Assembly (NCBI GenBank): GCA_010015805.1
Contig: ML978123.1
Span: forward strand, 2,604,001 to 2,668,000
Length of the DNA: 64,000 nt
Source: Rhizodiscina lignyota
Taxonomy: Eukaryota; Ascomycota; Dothideomycetes; Aulographales; Rhizodiscinaceae
Direction: 5' to 3'
Position numbers and translations under genes: made by a program. The notes beneath the pieces are model-generated. The model ran no database searches. It had not been told where the DNA came from and saw only the letters and a list, made by a program, of their open reading frames with translations. Numbering within the stretch: position 1 is the first letter of the stretch; the number at the start of each line of letters is the position of its first letter. Below are positions 1-11,488 of this stretch, in pieces.

Positions 1-596
1 GACTCTCTAATCGAGCGCGGTGGTAGCTCCCATACGTGCTGAATCTGTAAGACCTCCATATCACGGTCTGACATGGTCATGATCGAGCTCTGGGGCTGAT
101 CCGGCTCATCGTCAATCGGCACTTCAGCGCCAATATATTCACTCCGTCCAAGGTAGCTCGCGCCAGTAGGAGAGAAGTTGTTCGTATTTCTCCGCGATAG
201 CGATGGCTCGATTGGGATTGGGGCCGCCGTTTCTGTGTCAGTGAACACAACAGACACGCCCTCCACACTTGGTGGATCCTTGATGCCATTTGAGTTCCCC
301 GCAGAGCCCATACTCCCATTCAGCGTCGCGATCCCAGGAAGACTTGTCATATGCCCTCCGCTATGACCATTCGCCGTAGCCATGCTAGCCCTCCGCGCGC
401 CATCACGAGGCGGGCTTGGTGAGAAAGCGCTATATCGCTTCCTCTTGCGCTCGCGGGGTATGCAATCGTCGTAGCCATCCTTGATGCAGTTCGAGCACCG
501 CTGCCCATTCACGGCGTCGAGATCGCATCGAATCTTCTTCTTGTGACAGATGACACACGCCTTAGAAGCACGCGGCCGGGATGCGTCGGCAGGCAT
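1..596 (-). CDS. Zn(II)2Cys6 transcription factor, 3' part outside window
   Basis: The reading frame opens at an ATG at 596 and stays open for 198 codons to the left edge, so only the N-terminus is present. Residues 14-45 form a fungal binuclear zinc cluster with spacing CX2CX6CX9CX2CX7C (C14, C17, C24, C34, C37, C45) and the basic stretch HKKKIRC, followed by a basic KRKRYS linker. The last visible residues contain YLGRSEYIG and ELPPRSIRES, of the kind seen just before the fungal_trans middle-homology domain. The role is nuclear DNA-binding regulation. It lies downstream of, and on the same strand as, the acyl-CoA oxidase gene. It might be a fatty-acid regulator of the FarA/CTF1 type, but that rests on weak resemblance and context. 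Family assignment is firm, target unknown. Confidence 0.88.
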   Translation of the reverse strand, partial: MPADASRPRASKACVICHKKKIRCDLDAVNGQRCSNCIKDGYDDCIPRERKRKRYSAFSPSPPRDGARRASMATANGHSGGHMTSLPGIATLNGSMGSAGNSNGIKDPPSVEGVSVVFTDTETAAPIPIEPSLSRRNTNNFSPTGASYLGRSEYIGAEVPIDDEPDQPQSSIMTMSDRDMEVLQIQHVWELPPRSIRE

Positions 597-1240
597 GGTA
601 CTTTTTGGTTTCCACTCCTTGAGTAAACAATCACGGCTCCTTCTGGCGCTCTGTGCTGTCCTTCGGCTGCTTACCGCCTTGCTGGGCCCTTCTCTGGTGC
701 TTGCCGGCACAGTACGGCAATGGGGGACTGTGCGAAAGATGGCGAAGGGGGCTGATCCGTACGATTGAGGCGACTCAACGCTCCTCCTGCCCCGATGTCT
801 GACAAGAAGCGCAATCTTTGAGGATGTCAGCAGTCTCCTGGCGTGCGAAAAGCAGCTCTTTTCGGAGGGTTGAGGCTGTTTTTCGTGCTTGACAGCAGTT
901 GGCCCAGGCTCGGTTTGCGGGGTTGGGCCGACCAGGGTTCCCCATCAGGAGCTAGATCACGAGCGGCTTAGTGGCTGAGATTGTTACCGGAGGGTATTCG
1001 TGTCCTTGGTGTGGCGCATGCGTGCATTTAATAACTGGAAAAGCCTCCATTTGAGCGTCGCTTCGTTCACCTTCTTTCATCAAGACGCATAGTGTAAGGT
1101 GTAGAGCTGGCATAGATAATCAATCCATATTGCGGTATATGCCCGCAATCCACTAAGAGCTTTTCTCCGCTCATGTTGAATGTTACCATTCCCATGATCC
1201 ACCCAGAGTGAAAGAAGGAGAAAACAGAAATATATACAGA
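597..1240. other. intergenic, promoter side of the regulator gene and 3' side of acyl-CoA oxidase
   Basis: No supported coding frame. It should hold the promoter and 5' UTR of the Zn2Cys6 gene and the 3' UTR of the oxidase gene. Confidence 0.6.
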
Positions 1241-3418
1241 TTAGAGTTTGGCCAAAACCTGCTGCGTGCCAGATCCACTTCCCATTACAATCTCCTCGTT
1301 CCGCCAGTCAGGGTTGAAGGTGATCTTGTTCAGGGGATTGTGCCGATGTACTCTGTCATACATGTCCTCATACACGCGCCCATCGTACCTGCCGAGAGAG
1401 CTCTCGAGGAGATAGTCGGGCATAGACCAGCTGTCTACCAACTTGATGGCATGTGGTCGGATCTTGTCAGTCATCAAGTGCAGGACCACATCTGGGATCC
1501 TATCCAGGGAAGCTGAAGTAACAGCGTTGGTGGCTGCAAAACTATGAGAGTCGGAATCGATGGTGTTGAGTGCGAAGAGTCGATATAGGTCGTGCATGAC
1601 AGTATTAGTTGGTGAAGAGAGTGGTGACTTCATCACTGCATCGTAAAAGTGTGAGATGAGGAAGGTTTGGGAGTATGCTGGACACATGTCAGTCACTGTT
1701 GAAGCCATTATTTCGATAGATGGGTTCCTCACCGTTGCTAAGCTTGTGGAGTTGGATCATCAGGTTATTCCACTTGCCCTTATTCACTATGCGAGCTTCG
1801 TATGCAAGATAGCTAAGGTGCGCTGCTCGCCACCGGAAAGCCTCAACGATTGCTTGGTCGTCCACCTGGCCAAATCGAACGATGTCGACGGGGACCTTGG
1901 AAGACCTCGACTTGAGATAGTGTTTGAAGAGGTCATCTGTCGAGTCCTTTGATGCCGCATTCGGATTCTTGACTACTGTTTCCATCTTCTTAATCAAGTA
2001 GCTTGCTACCTGCTGTGTGATCATCCAGTTGTCTCCCTCCACCGTCGGCTTCGAGAGGTAATCGTTGTTGAGAGGCAGGATTCCGCTGTATCCTCCAAAC
2101 CCGTGACCGCCCATTGACCTTCGACAGACTTCAATTCCGTCAGCCGCAAACGACGTGCACAAGCTCTTCAATCCGGACGAGGCGCTATGAAGCTCTGCAA
2201 GCTTGCTAAAATCTCCGCTTTCGATGCTCTTTCGCGTTCCCCAGTAAATGTTGTACATTGCTTCACCAGTGTAGTGCAGCGCGAACGTTGTTGCCAGTAA
2301 TGGCAGTAAACGAATCATGACGGTTGGGTAGTCCAAGACAGCAAGTTCCGGAACAGCAGCAGGATTTGGAGCATCCCTATCCTTGAATTGACGGCGCACT
2401 GCACCATATCTAATCGCTATTGTGCACGCTCTCGCGAGGATGAGTCGGGAGTGCATGATGATGTTGGCGCGGACATAAGTCAATGTGCCGTATACAACTG
2501 CGGGATGTCCACTTTTGGTGAGGACTCCCGTGTCCGGGTCGACTCTGTTGTATCGTGCCAGCATGGCGCTGTGCGGCACTCTGTAGTTGTCGAAGAGCAT
2601 ATATCCATTGTCCATGGAGGTGTAGCCATATTTCGGACCAATGTCACCAACAACAATGCCATCGAAGGGTTGATGTGTCTTCATATCGCGGATCTGGACA
2701 ATGAATGGATGTGGACCATGGTTAACATATGTAGTAGGGGACGACGCTTTAGGGAGCAGAAGTTGCGCTACAACAATTGCGTAGTTTGCGGTGCGGCCCA
2801 TCGATCCGTTCCACCATTTCGATGCTGTCAGTGTCGGACTGTGGATGATGAATTCCTTCGTCTTCGGATCCCACTTGGCCAGAGCCTCAACACCTCTGAC
2901 ATTACTTCCATGGCCGAGCTCGGTTTGCGCGTAACATCCTATGATCTCGTAATTATCGACTAGCGGCATCAATTTCGCTTTCTGCTCGTCACTGGCCTGC
3001 TCTCGGATGGTCTGTTGGAACATTGAGTTGTGCAGGTGATATGGTGACACTTCATCCACTAGGTATTCTGCCATCCTGAAATCGAGATCATCCCAGCCAT
3101 GTTTCAAGGTCAGCCTTCGGAGGGCCTTTGCTCTCGCAAGACCAACATGGTAGCGGTCCTGGATTGGGTCAATTGATAAACCTGAACAACATCGCCAGCA
3201 TATCTTACTGGTCTTGACAGATTCAGATTCTGCTTCTTTGAGAATAACGGCTCGCCCTCGAGAATCTTCGTCACCCTCTTTTGGCGTTCATAGAAGTCAT
3301 CGCGTGACAGAAGATGTTTTGCGAGCTCTTCTACATTGATCTTTGAGCGTGCTCGTTCGTCTACCAGAGTTTGTACACCATCGTAAAGAGGCTTCAGGTT
3401 GTCTGTGAAGTCTGGCAT
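1241..3418 (-). CDS. Peroxisomal acyl-CoA oxidase (POX1/ACOX type)
   Basis: Three exons (3418-3209, 3158-1733, 1677-1241) encode 690 residues, the normal size for acyl-CoA oxidases. The introns at 3159-3208 and 1678-1732 have GT-AG ends and keep the frame. The enzyme is a flavoprotein that oxidises acyl-CoA to trans-2-enoyl-CoA and makes H2O2, the first step of peroxisomal beta-oxidation. Recognisable parts are the N-terminal acyl-CoA-oxidase segment, the middle-domain motif YAQTELGHGSNV, the substrate/FAD motif TASKWWNGSMGRTANYA, and GGHGFGGYSGI in the C-terminal helical domain. The last residues are LAKL, a type 1 peroxisomal targeting signal (AKL). The start is the first ATG in frame with the conserved N-terminus. 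A CCGAGG hexamer lies 85 bp upstream. It is transcribed divergently from an acyl-CoA synthetase that also ends in AKL. Confidence 0.95.
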
Positions 3419-4601
3419 CGCGAGTCCGATCTATCGTTTCTAGAGTCTTTGTAATGATCAATGAAGCTGCGAAACTCATTGTATGTATATTCTTTTCCTT
3501 CGCCGAGGCTTGTATGCACTCCAGGGTCCACAGTACGGAGCCGTTGATGCCGCGCAGTCCCCACATCCCCGGGGCAGCTCGGCAAATTGCCAAATAGGGC
3601 ATCACGGCGAAGTTTATTAGTGGTCTGACGGTTGCCTGACGAGAATTTTGAGGTTGTTCAACCCCAATTGCTGTGTATGGGCCTAGTTAGAGGTGATTCT
3701 GTGTAAGATGAAGGTCGGAGATGCCGATTGTGAGATCTTTGAGCGAGGAACGGTTGTGGCGCTCGGGAAAAGGGGAAACTGCAGCGATTGATGCAACGTT
3801 TGAACTTCTTCAACTTCACTTTAACTACATCACATTGCAATCCTGTGCAGCGACTTCATGTCTATTCGTTCTATTCTAGCGGGGACAAGCTCAGATACGA
3901 ACAGACAATCCAACAAAGCGTGATCGGCTCTGCAACTCGCCCTTCTCATCACGCCTCGCTCGCTATTCCCCAAAAGTTTCAGATCAGAAATACGGCGACT
4001 TCTGTACAGAGATGCAAGCCCCGGCGCATCATGTGAGCTCTCATAAATTGAAAGATAGACGATGCTGCCCGCCGTTCCATTGTGCTGGATATCGCGCAAT
4101 TTCACAACTCGGCCGAATCACTATTCAAGATAGCACAACTTGCCAGAGTCTAGATACCACAGGATGACAGCCGTAGGAGTTCGATCTAGCGAGAATTACC
4201 GCAAGGCATTTTCCGGTTCATTGCAAGTCGCTGTCTTTTCCGTTTTGCTATCAAGAGCATGCCAGTGACCATGGAGCGGCGATTTTCTCTGGATGGATTG
4301 TTGATCTGGAAATCTCGCAAATTAATCTAGCTCCCGGAGCTGACGATGTCAGAGCTTCCAGAAGCCATACAGCGGAATAAGCTCTTTCTACTCGAAGAAA
4401 GCCAATCGCCGCGAAGTGCCGAATATGTCCGTGTTGGCATTTCGGTCCACGGTTATCGAGATTGGCGGGGAACGTGGGGACAAGCATGTGTAACGGCAGA
4501 TCGGCTTGAGGCTCAATAATTATTTCGTGACCGGTACTAGAGAGCGTTGCCGTGAAGCCAAGTACATGTCGTAGGCTAACAAGTTCTATCACCTGAGAAA
4601 C
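3419..4601. promoter_or_regulatory. Divergent promoter region between acyl-CoA oxidase and acyl-CoA synthetase
   Basis: About 1.2 kb lies between two divergent beta-oxidation genes. Short frames here have no recognisable content. A CCGAGG element lies at 3503-3508. Shared control is an inference from orientation and matched peroxisomal targeting. Confidence 0.5.
3503..3508. promoter_or_regulatory. CCTCGG/CCGAGG fatty-acid response hexamer (FarA/FarB type)
   Basis: The sequence is CCGAGG, 85 bp upstream of the acyl-CoA oxidase ATG. This hexamer is the established core site of FarA/FarB regulators in Aspergillus. Presence is seen; function is inferred. Confidence 0.45.
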
Positions 4602-6549
4602 ATGCCTTCGAGCGCCGCAGAAGCAATGGCACCGGATGCCGACCGAACCTTCTTTGTCCCACGCCACTCAGGAAGAAATATTCTGCCCTGTAGCGTAAGC
4701 TATTGCTCCCGAGCGACTTCGGAAGTATACTGACGTGCTGTACGGAGTAGCCACTGTTCAATCGCTTGTTGAGACACGCTGGCCGGAGACCGAATGCGTG
4801 TGCTATTCGAGATGATCGCGCCGGCTATGAAAAGACATACCTTCAACTACTCTCCGACGTCCTCTCTATTCGTGAAGAATTACGGCAGACCCTAGGTCCG
4901 GAGATTGTGCGGGCTCTCGACAATGATGAGGAAGTATACATCGCAGTTCTCGCCGCTGGCAGCTACGAGTTCACCGTCGCGATGCTGGGTGCAATGGCGC
5001 TTGGAGCGGCAGTTGTCCCTTTGACTGTGGTATTACCTGTTGAGGAAGCGGCATATTTCATTCGAAAATCAGAGGCGGCCGCAGTCCTAGTACAGTCGTC
5101 AGTTCTGAAGCTTGGAACTGCGTTGCAAGAGTTGATGGTATCCACAACCGATCCTTCATTCCGCTCGATACCCATCCAGAATAGCATCGATGCTTGTCCG
5201 CTGCAGATTTCCGATATCCTCATTTCCACAAATCCATACCTCTCGGAGAACGCTCCGGGGGTTGTCATATTCACATCAGGTACTACTGGACCACCAAAAG
5301 GTTCTGTCATGCGAAGAGCATTTGTATCCGACAATGCACAGGCGACAGCCGACCACTACCACATCACGGAAGAGGATGTGATCTTACATATCCTGCCGGT
5401 ACACCACGCGACGGGCATGGGCATCATGTTCTTCCCATTCTTAATCTCCGGTGCCTGCATAGAGTTCCGAGCTGGTGGATTCGACGAAGTATGGATGTGG
5501 GACAGATGGCGAGAAGGCGTCCGCAATCCTGCTAAGCGCATTACATTCTTTTCTGGAGTACCAACTATCTTCATGAGGATGAGAAGGCACTATCAGAGAT
5601 ACCTTAGCAAGCTACCACCGGCAGAGCTCTCAGAGTATATCGCTGCCGCAAGGCAGTTCCGCGCAGTTTTGTGCGGCACTTCGGCGCTCCCACAGCCCAT
5701 CAGTCAATTCTGGACCAGTCTCATGAAGGAGAGGATAGTTCAGCGCTACGGTGCGACGGAGTTCGGTGCTGTCTTCAAGGTTCATCTTGGAGACAAGGAC
5801 GTGCCTGAGGGCTCAGTGGGAGAGCTTACTCCTGGCCTGGACCTGAAGCTGTCAGAAGGAGACGAAGGAGAGGTGCTGGTAAAGAGTCCAGTAAGCCTCT
5901 GCATTATCTACAGGGGAGAGTATGCATGCTGACTTGAGCAGTATATGTTCTCAAAATACCTGAGAGATCCAGCAGCAACAGCGAAAGCGCATGACGCTAG
6001 TGGCTATTACAAGACCGGAGACAGTAAGTGCCACGTTCCGCTCTGTTATAACTCTTCTAACGCCCGACAGTTGCTCGAAAAGAAGGCAAATACTATTTCA
6101 TCATGGGCCGTGCATCATTAGATATCATAAAGAGCGGCGGATATAAGATCTCCGCGTTGGACATTGAGCGCGAAATCCTCGGCCTACCTTATGTATCTGA
6201 AGTCATGGTGGTCGGCGTACCGGATGAGGAGTTCGGACAACGCGTTGCCGCCCTCATCGGGCTCCAAGAAGAGCAGATCACGGATGAATTTCTCAGCACA
6301 CATGGCTCCAACGAGCATGTCTTGACAATTAACGACTTAAGGCGGGATCTGCGCTCTCGTCTGGCTGGCTACAAGCTGCCAACGCTTCTGAGGGTCGTAG
6401 AAGGCGAATTGCCAAAGACCGCGACCGGAAAGGTTATGAAGAAGATTTTGGGGCCGAAATTCTTCCCAGAGGATTATGACGATGTTAAAGAAGTTCAGGT
6501 GTGGAGAGCACCAAGCAAGGTGGAGAAGGTGATTGCGGCGAAGCTGTAG
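4602..6549 (+). CDS. Peroxisomal acyl-CoA synthetase, AMP-forming (ACSF3/malonyl-CoA synthetase-like)
   Basis: Four exons (4602-4694, 4751-5890, 5942-6023, 6071-6549) encode 597 residues. The first exon is inferred. Without it the frame starts at a stop codon just before PLFNRLLRHAG; an intron with GTAAGC donor, TACTGAC branch site and TAG acceptor (4695-4750) joins it to an ATG at 4602. The enzyme makes an acyl-adenylate from acid and ATP, then the CoA thioester. Seen are the AMP-binding P-loop motif TSGTTGPPKG, the A5-type YGATEFGA motif, and GRASLDIIKSGGYKISALDIE, which is typical of the ACSF3/malonyl-CoA synthetase branch, then PKTATGKVMKK with the late lysine. The protein ends AAKL, a PTS1. 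Chain-length preference cannot be read from the sequence. The second ATG, eight codons in, is an alternative start. Confidence 0.9.
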
Positions 6550-7047
6550 AAAGGGACGCTTCAGCATTAGAAATACCAACATACCCATTCATGAAACTAC
6601 ATTCACAATTGGAAACTCTGCTTGGACTCCTTATTTCTTTCAGCAGCTCTGTGCATGTTAGAGAAAAATGTCCATTCTTTCAAGTTATATGACATGATCA
6701 TGACAGTTGCTTTTCGGTAGTGGCTGCACTACTAGTAATTTTCAATCTCAAGATGCACACTTTTTTTGGTACGACAGCGAAACCATCACACCCCTGTTAA
6801 AATTCGAGGACCTACTTAGTTAACACATCAGGCATTCGGAGGAGGATAACAGAGGGCTACTGAAATGCAGTGTCGAATCGCATATTCCGTTAATGACTTC
6901 TGGCGAAGCCGCGAGACCGCAAGACGATAACATGTGCGCACCGTGCAAATATATCAAACCCAAGATCATGGAGCAAAATATATCGCTCTGCTGGATTATC
7001 ATTGTTATTTGAGTTGCCGGAGGAAGATGTCTGTAAACAAACAAAGA
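6550..7047. other. intergenic between convergent genes
   Basis: 3' flanks of the convergent acyl-CoA synthetase and hydrolase genes. No coding signal seen. Confidence 0.6.
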
Positions 7048-8983
7048 CTAGTTGGTCCTCGTTTTCTGAATCCAGTCAACGGCCTCTAGCAGATACGGGA
7101 CCTGAGTACTGTCAGCTCCAAGCAGAACTTCGGGTTGGCGGCGTGTCTCACAAATTTTTGCGGATTCTCAGTTGCAGGGAAGTGGCCAAGGTCTTTCATT
7201 GCCTTGAAATTCGCCCCTTTGATCTTATCTGCGGTCGCCTTGCTCATCGCGGGAGTTGTGCTCCAATCTGAGTTGCAGTAGTTAGTATTGCATTAGCCAG
7301 TGAGAGAAGCCATGTGATAGAATCACCGTATTCGCCAGTTAGGAAGAATCTGAATTTTATTCACATATTAGCATCCGCTTCTGGCACGACAACGGAATTT
7401 GTTGTGACATACATTGGACATTTCTTCACATCAATACTCGCTACTCGGTCGCGCGCATCCTACAACATGTTAGCAATGTCCGACAATCGACTAGTCGGAA
7501 CAATTCACGTACAAATCCTCCGAAGTAAAAGTCGAGCTGTTTACGGTGCAATAATGTTAGCATATCTGTTCAAACAGGGCGCACCTGGTCACGAACATCA
7601 CCATGGAAGATCCTGAAAACACGTCAGCTAGTCAATAAAGCATACTATCCTAATATAGCATACCCATAAGCTTGACCACTATACATGTGCCAAACCAATT
7701 GCCTGTTCACATAAGGGCTCTGAGGCGCCATCATGCCGTATATCCAATCTGGGTTGAAAAGCGACTGGTTCACCACCGGCGACTTGTCGTTGAATTGGCG
7801 ATCCATTGTCAAGTAATCGCAGCCCTGAAGCGGGATTGTGCCGCCGGCTCCAACCTCATCGGCGCGAATTGCAACCGCGACGCAGACCTATCAAACCTTT
7901 GAGCTCCGTATAGTGTTTGGTTATAACATCTTTAGGCATACCTGTCCTGCCATGGAAGCGCCACAGATGATTGGTTTGTCAAGCTTGAGCGCCTTAACCA
8001 TCTCCCTGATAGTGCCGACATATGCATCTTCGTTGTTCGTATGGTTACCTGGGAGGTAGTTGCTTCCAGGGAATGATCGGCCATGTCCAGGTAAATCTGT
8101 AATATTCAGTTTGATGTAAGCTCCAGTTCAGATGCTTGAACTCCTACCGAAAGCAATCATCGTGCACTTCTGCATCATCTCCGGGTTATTCTAGCTGTAT
8201 TAGTCTCCCGTCACGATCGATTCGGATGACTGTCCACTCACCATAACACCATGATACTGCCTGCTGTCGCTACCTGCAGTGTGCAAGAAGACGATCTGCT
8301 GAGGCCCATTGCCGCTCATTTCGTAGAAGACCTTCGTGCGGCCCCAGACTGGCGCATTGATATATATGTATTTTCCAGTGATGTGGTCCTCATTCATTTC
8401 AGGTTGTTCGTATTGTTTGATCTACAACACACAAAACGTAAGAGTGGCTTGGATCTCGATGCCAACTGCGAGGTAACTCACCGGCCCGTGCTCTCCTTCG
8501 CGGAGAAGCTCCAGGAGACGCGTTGCGAGATGTCCGTACTGAGCAAACTTAGTCTGGTTCCCGCTGATGCCTAACCGAATGTCAATATATTTCCTAGATG
8601 TCTTGCTCTACCCCAAACTCACCGACGCCCTCTTGCTTGATATTCATGCCCTGCAGACCAACGAAGCTCGTATACGGTGCTTTCGGGTTCGCTTCGAAGA
8701 ATTTCTCCCATTGCTCAGGTTTGGCGCTCAGAACGAAATCTGCTTTATCTGGGGATCCGGTGGATGCTGAAGTCTTGCCATGCGGAGCTACCGACACGAG
8801 CACCGCATCATTTCCGCCAGCTGACTGCACTCCCATCGTTACCGGTTCTACGATCGCATCAGTTTTTATGTAAGCTTGCCATTGAGCGTCGTTATCGAGA
8901 ATTTTCTGCAGGGAATTGACCGACTTGGACATCGCCTTGGGGAGGCTCGTCCAGGTGGACGCGGCACCATTAGCAGACGGCAT
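7048..8983 (-). CDS. Alpha/beta hydrolase with N-terminal SCP2-like domain
   Basis: Twelve exons encode 447 residues (introns 8571-8622, 8422-8481, 8191-8241, 8097-8147, 7888-7941, 7613-7663, 7537-7584, 7460-7512, 7350-7412, 7268-7326, 7102-7151). All introns are GT-AG, 47-63 nt long, and keep the frame; the one at 7268-7326 has a perfect TACTAAC branch site. Residues about 1-150 resemble an SCP2-type lipid-binding fold (FVLSAKPEQWEKFF and FVGLQGMNIKQEG). Residues about 160-447 are an alpha/beta hydrolase: HTAGSDSRQYHG near the oxyanion hole, nucleophile elbow GASMAG with Ser272, the acid Asp392 in GEYDWSTTP, and His420 in LGHFPATENP. It is a serine hydrolase of unknown substrate, cytosolic by lack of an obvious signal. 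Intron density is high and exons as short as 23-28 nt occur. Confidence 0.88.
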
Positions 8984-9799
8984 TGTTCACTGATTTGATG
9001 AGAGTTGACAGTGAAATATTTGGAGACTTGGCAAGGAAACTATAAGAATATAAAAAAAGATTGGGTATCAGGAGACCTCGATATTATTATCTGAACTGTC
9101 TATGAAGCGGTCCGCTCCCCTCCGCAGCAAACTTCATCATGATTGCCGGGATCAACTTCTCGGGAACCGAGTGAAAGGAACAAATCTGGACAATCATCTC
9201 TCCCGTGGAAATTGTCCTGTTCGTAAGCCGAAAATTGAAGCTCCTGACCCCGCAAATAGCTCTGGTTGGCCATGCATGGTGACGCCGTCGCTGACTTCAG
9301 GGAGAGGAGGGGAAACGGGATCTGGACGGATGGAAGGAGGGCTAGCTTGTGATTGATAGGTTGTCGTTACTCAAGCTATGAGATGGTTGGCTCTTCTTGC
9401 CTGCGGGAGGTGTTCCAGACCTCAGTGGATACCATGGAATTACCTAGGTACAAAAGTAGTCCTAAAAGCCAAGCAGCAGCCATACATACCGAAGCGGCGA
9501 TGCACGGTTCACCGTCCTAAGAAACCCCTAACCCTAGAGCTAAATAACCTATCAGGAGAGGTGCATCATTAACGTTCGTTCAATTGTGGGGCTATTTCAG
9601 GCCATAGCTACATTTGCAGGTGTTAAGTTATGTTCAGTAACCAATCCTCGAGGGTGAGCATTTCATCTGCTCAGAAAAGTGCCGCCTTTGACACCAGCCC
9701 GCTCATAATGATCCATAACCATAGCAAAGTTGAAGTAAACCCATCAACTCCTTGTCGTTGTAAAGCAACTGACATCATCATCATCATCATCATCATTGC
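8984..9799. other. intergenic with short satellite tracts
   Basis: No gene seen. It holds a telomere-like CCCTAACCCTA stretch near 9526-9536 and a (CAT)8 microsatellite at 9773-9796, just after the FEN1 stop codon. Confidence 0.6.
9773..9796. repeat. (CAT)8 microsatellite in FEN1 3' flank
   Basis: Eight perfect CAT units lie directly downstream of the FEN1 stop codon. Confidence 0.9.
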
Positions 9800-11196
9800 T
9801 CAACCAGTACCTCTCGGCTTCGCCTTAGCTTCCTTCTTGTCCTTGGCTGCCTGCTTCTGCTGTTTCTTCTTTGTAGCCAACTGCTCTTCAGCCTTTCGCT
9901 TCAGATTCGCCTTTTCTTCCTCAGTCTTCTCCTTTGGCTTGAAGAAACTCTCCATACGACTTTGCTGCTGCGCCTTCAGGTTCTTCTGCAACCTGGCAGC
10001 GCCACTTCTAACTCGGTCTTCGTTGAAGCCCTTGTCCTCGACCAAGTATTTGACAAGACTCTCAACATCAGGGGCTTCCCATTTGAAGTCACATTCTGGG
10101 TCGTCGGCTGCTCTCACGTCGGGCTCGAGGAAAAGCAGTCGTGCATCGGCGTACGGCCAGTCTGATATCGCCCGGAGCACGTTAGCTGGGCTAGACACTT
10201 TAGAATATGCATGACTATATACTCACCTGAAGGTATGGTGTACTTAGAAGAGGACTCCATGAACTTGACAACGCCCTCTAGGTTCTTGTAGTCGCGGATG
10301 AGCTTCAGAGCAGTAGACGGGCCAATGCCTTTGATAGGATCGACGTAGTCGCAGCCAAGGAGAATACAGAGGTCGATGAACTGCTCAAGCTCCATCTCAA
10401 GGCCCTCAAGGACCTTGTCAAGGAATATCTCCTGGATCGGTTCCTTACGTTGTTCGCTGAACGTGAGATGACGGAGGAGAACGGGAGAGTTGAAGGTCAG
10501 AGTATCCATGTCTTCACTGGCTGCAGCATAAACCTTTCCTGCCCTTGCAAGCGCTGCACACTGAGCTTCTGCTTCCGTTGGTGCGATGATGTATGGTATG
10601 CCCATGAGTTTCAATAGCTTCTGGCACTCGGCATTGTGTTCCCTCGTAACTCTGACTGTTCGCCTCGAGAACTTCTCCACCTCTTCCGCGGTACCTGTCT
10701 CTTTAGCCTCCTCTTGTTGCTCAAGCGCCTCGGATTTGCGCTGGAAGCGTTTCGCCAGTTCACCAGACTTGAGCTTAGGAGGGGCACCATCGAAGACGAA
10801 GAGGGGTTTGATGCCGTTATCAACCATACGTAGTGTGCGGTAGAACATGCCCATGAGATGTGAGGTAGTCTCGCCCGTTTCGGACATGAGTTGCTGGCCA
10901 TCGGATCGGACTGCGATGAGGAACGAGTAAATGCTCATGGAACTTTCAAATGTTAGAGGAGGTTCGGCGATATGAAACGCAGCTAATCTTACGCGTCCTA
11001 TATTATGTCAGTATCAACTTAAAAACAATAGGCAGTTAAATATACAATTGCAACCTTCCGGCCGAACTGATTCTTGATCTCGCCCTCCTTGATCGCATCG
11101 GTGGGACAGTTCTCTTTGATCAGCTGGTACAAGTCTGAGTAGTATTAGGTATTTTCCGCGCGGTTTTACAGTCGATCACTTACGTTTGATACCCAT
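9800..11196 (-). CDS. RAD27: Flap endonuclease 1 (FEN1/RAD27)
   Basis: Five exons (11196-11184, 11134-11046, 10997-10993, 10942-10227, 10161-9800) encode 394 residues. The enzyme removes 5' flaps in Okazaki-fragment maturation and base-excision repair in the nucleus. The N-terminus [21 protein letters not shown], the XPG-N metal ligand in FVFDGAPP, the XPG-I cluster PTEAEAQCA and EDMDTLTF, and the helix-hairpin-helix [20 protein letters not shown] are all present. QSRMESFF near the C-terminus is a PCNA-interacting PIP box, followed by a lysine-rich tail. The third exon is only five nucleotides (GACGC). It supplies the invariant metal-binding Asp (residue 35, human D34) and two bases of the next Ala codon, between introns 10998-11045 and 10943-10992. 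Any splice that skips it breaks the frame and removes that Asp. Confidence 0.97.
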
Positions 11197-11488
11197 TTTG
11201 CCTGCCTACTGTCCACCGACTGTGTTTCTTGGGTTTTGCGAAGATCAATGGGAAAGTTAGATATCGAAATGTCGCGCGGCGGTGGTGACGTTAATTAAGT
11301 CGCGTCAGGCACGCGCCACACGTGCTCACGCTATCCTACATGTAGTCAAGGCTCCCGGCGAACCCCAACATAGTTGGTGACAATACTTCAATTTGACATC
11401 AAGGACACTTTCTTGGGACAGTGTTTTATATGTCTGATTCACTACACAATCCATCCTAACACTCTATCTATGTCATTCACATATCATC

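Noticed and set aside
9526-9536. CCCTAACCCTA as an interstitial telomere
   Set aside because: Under two telomere units; easily chance.
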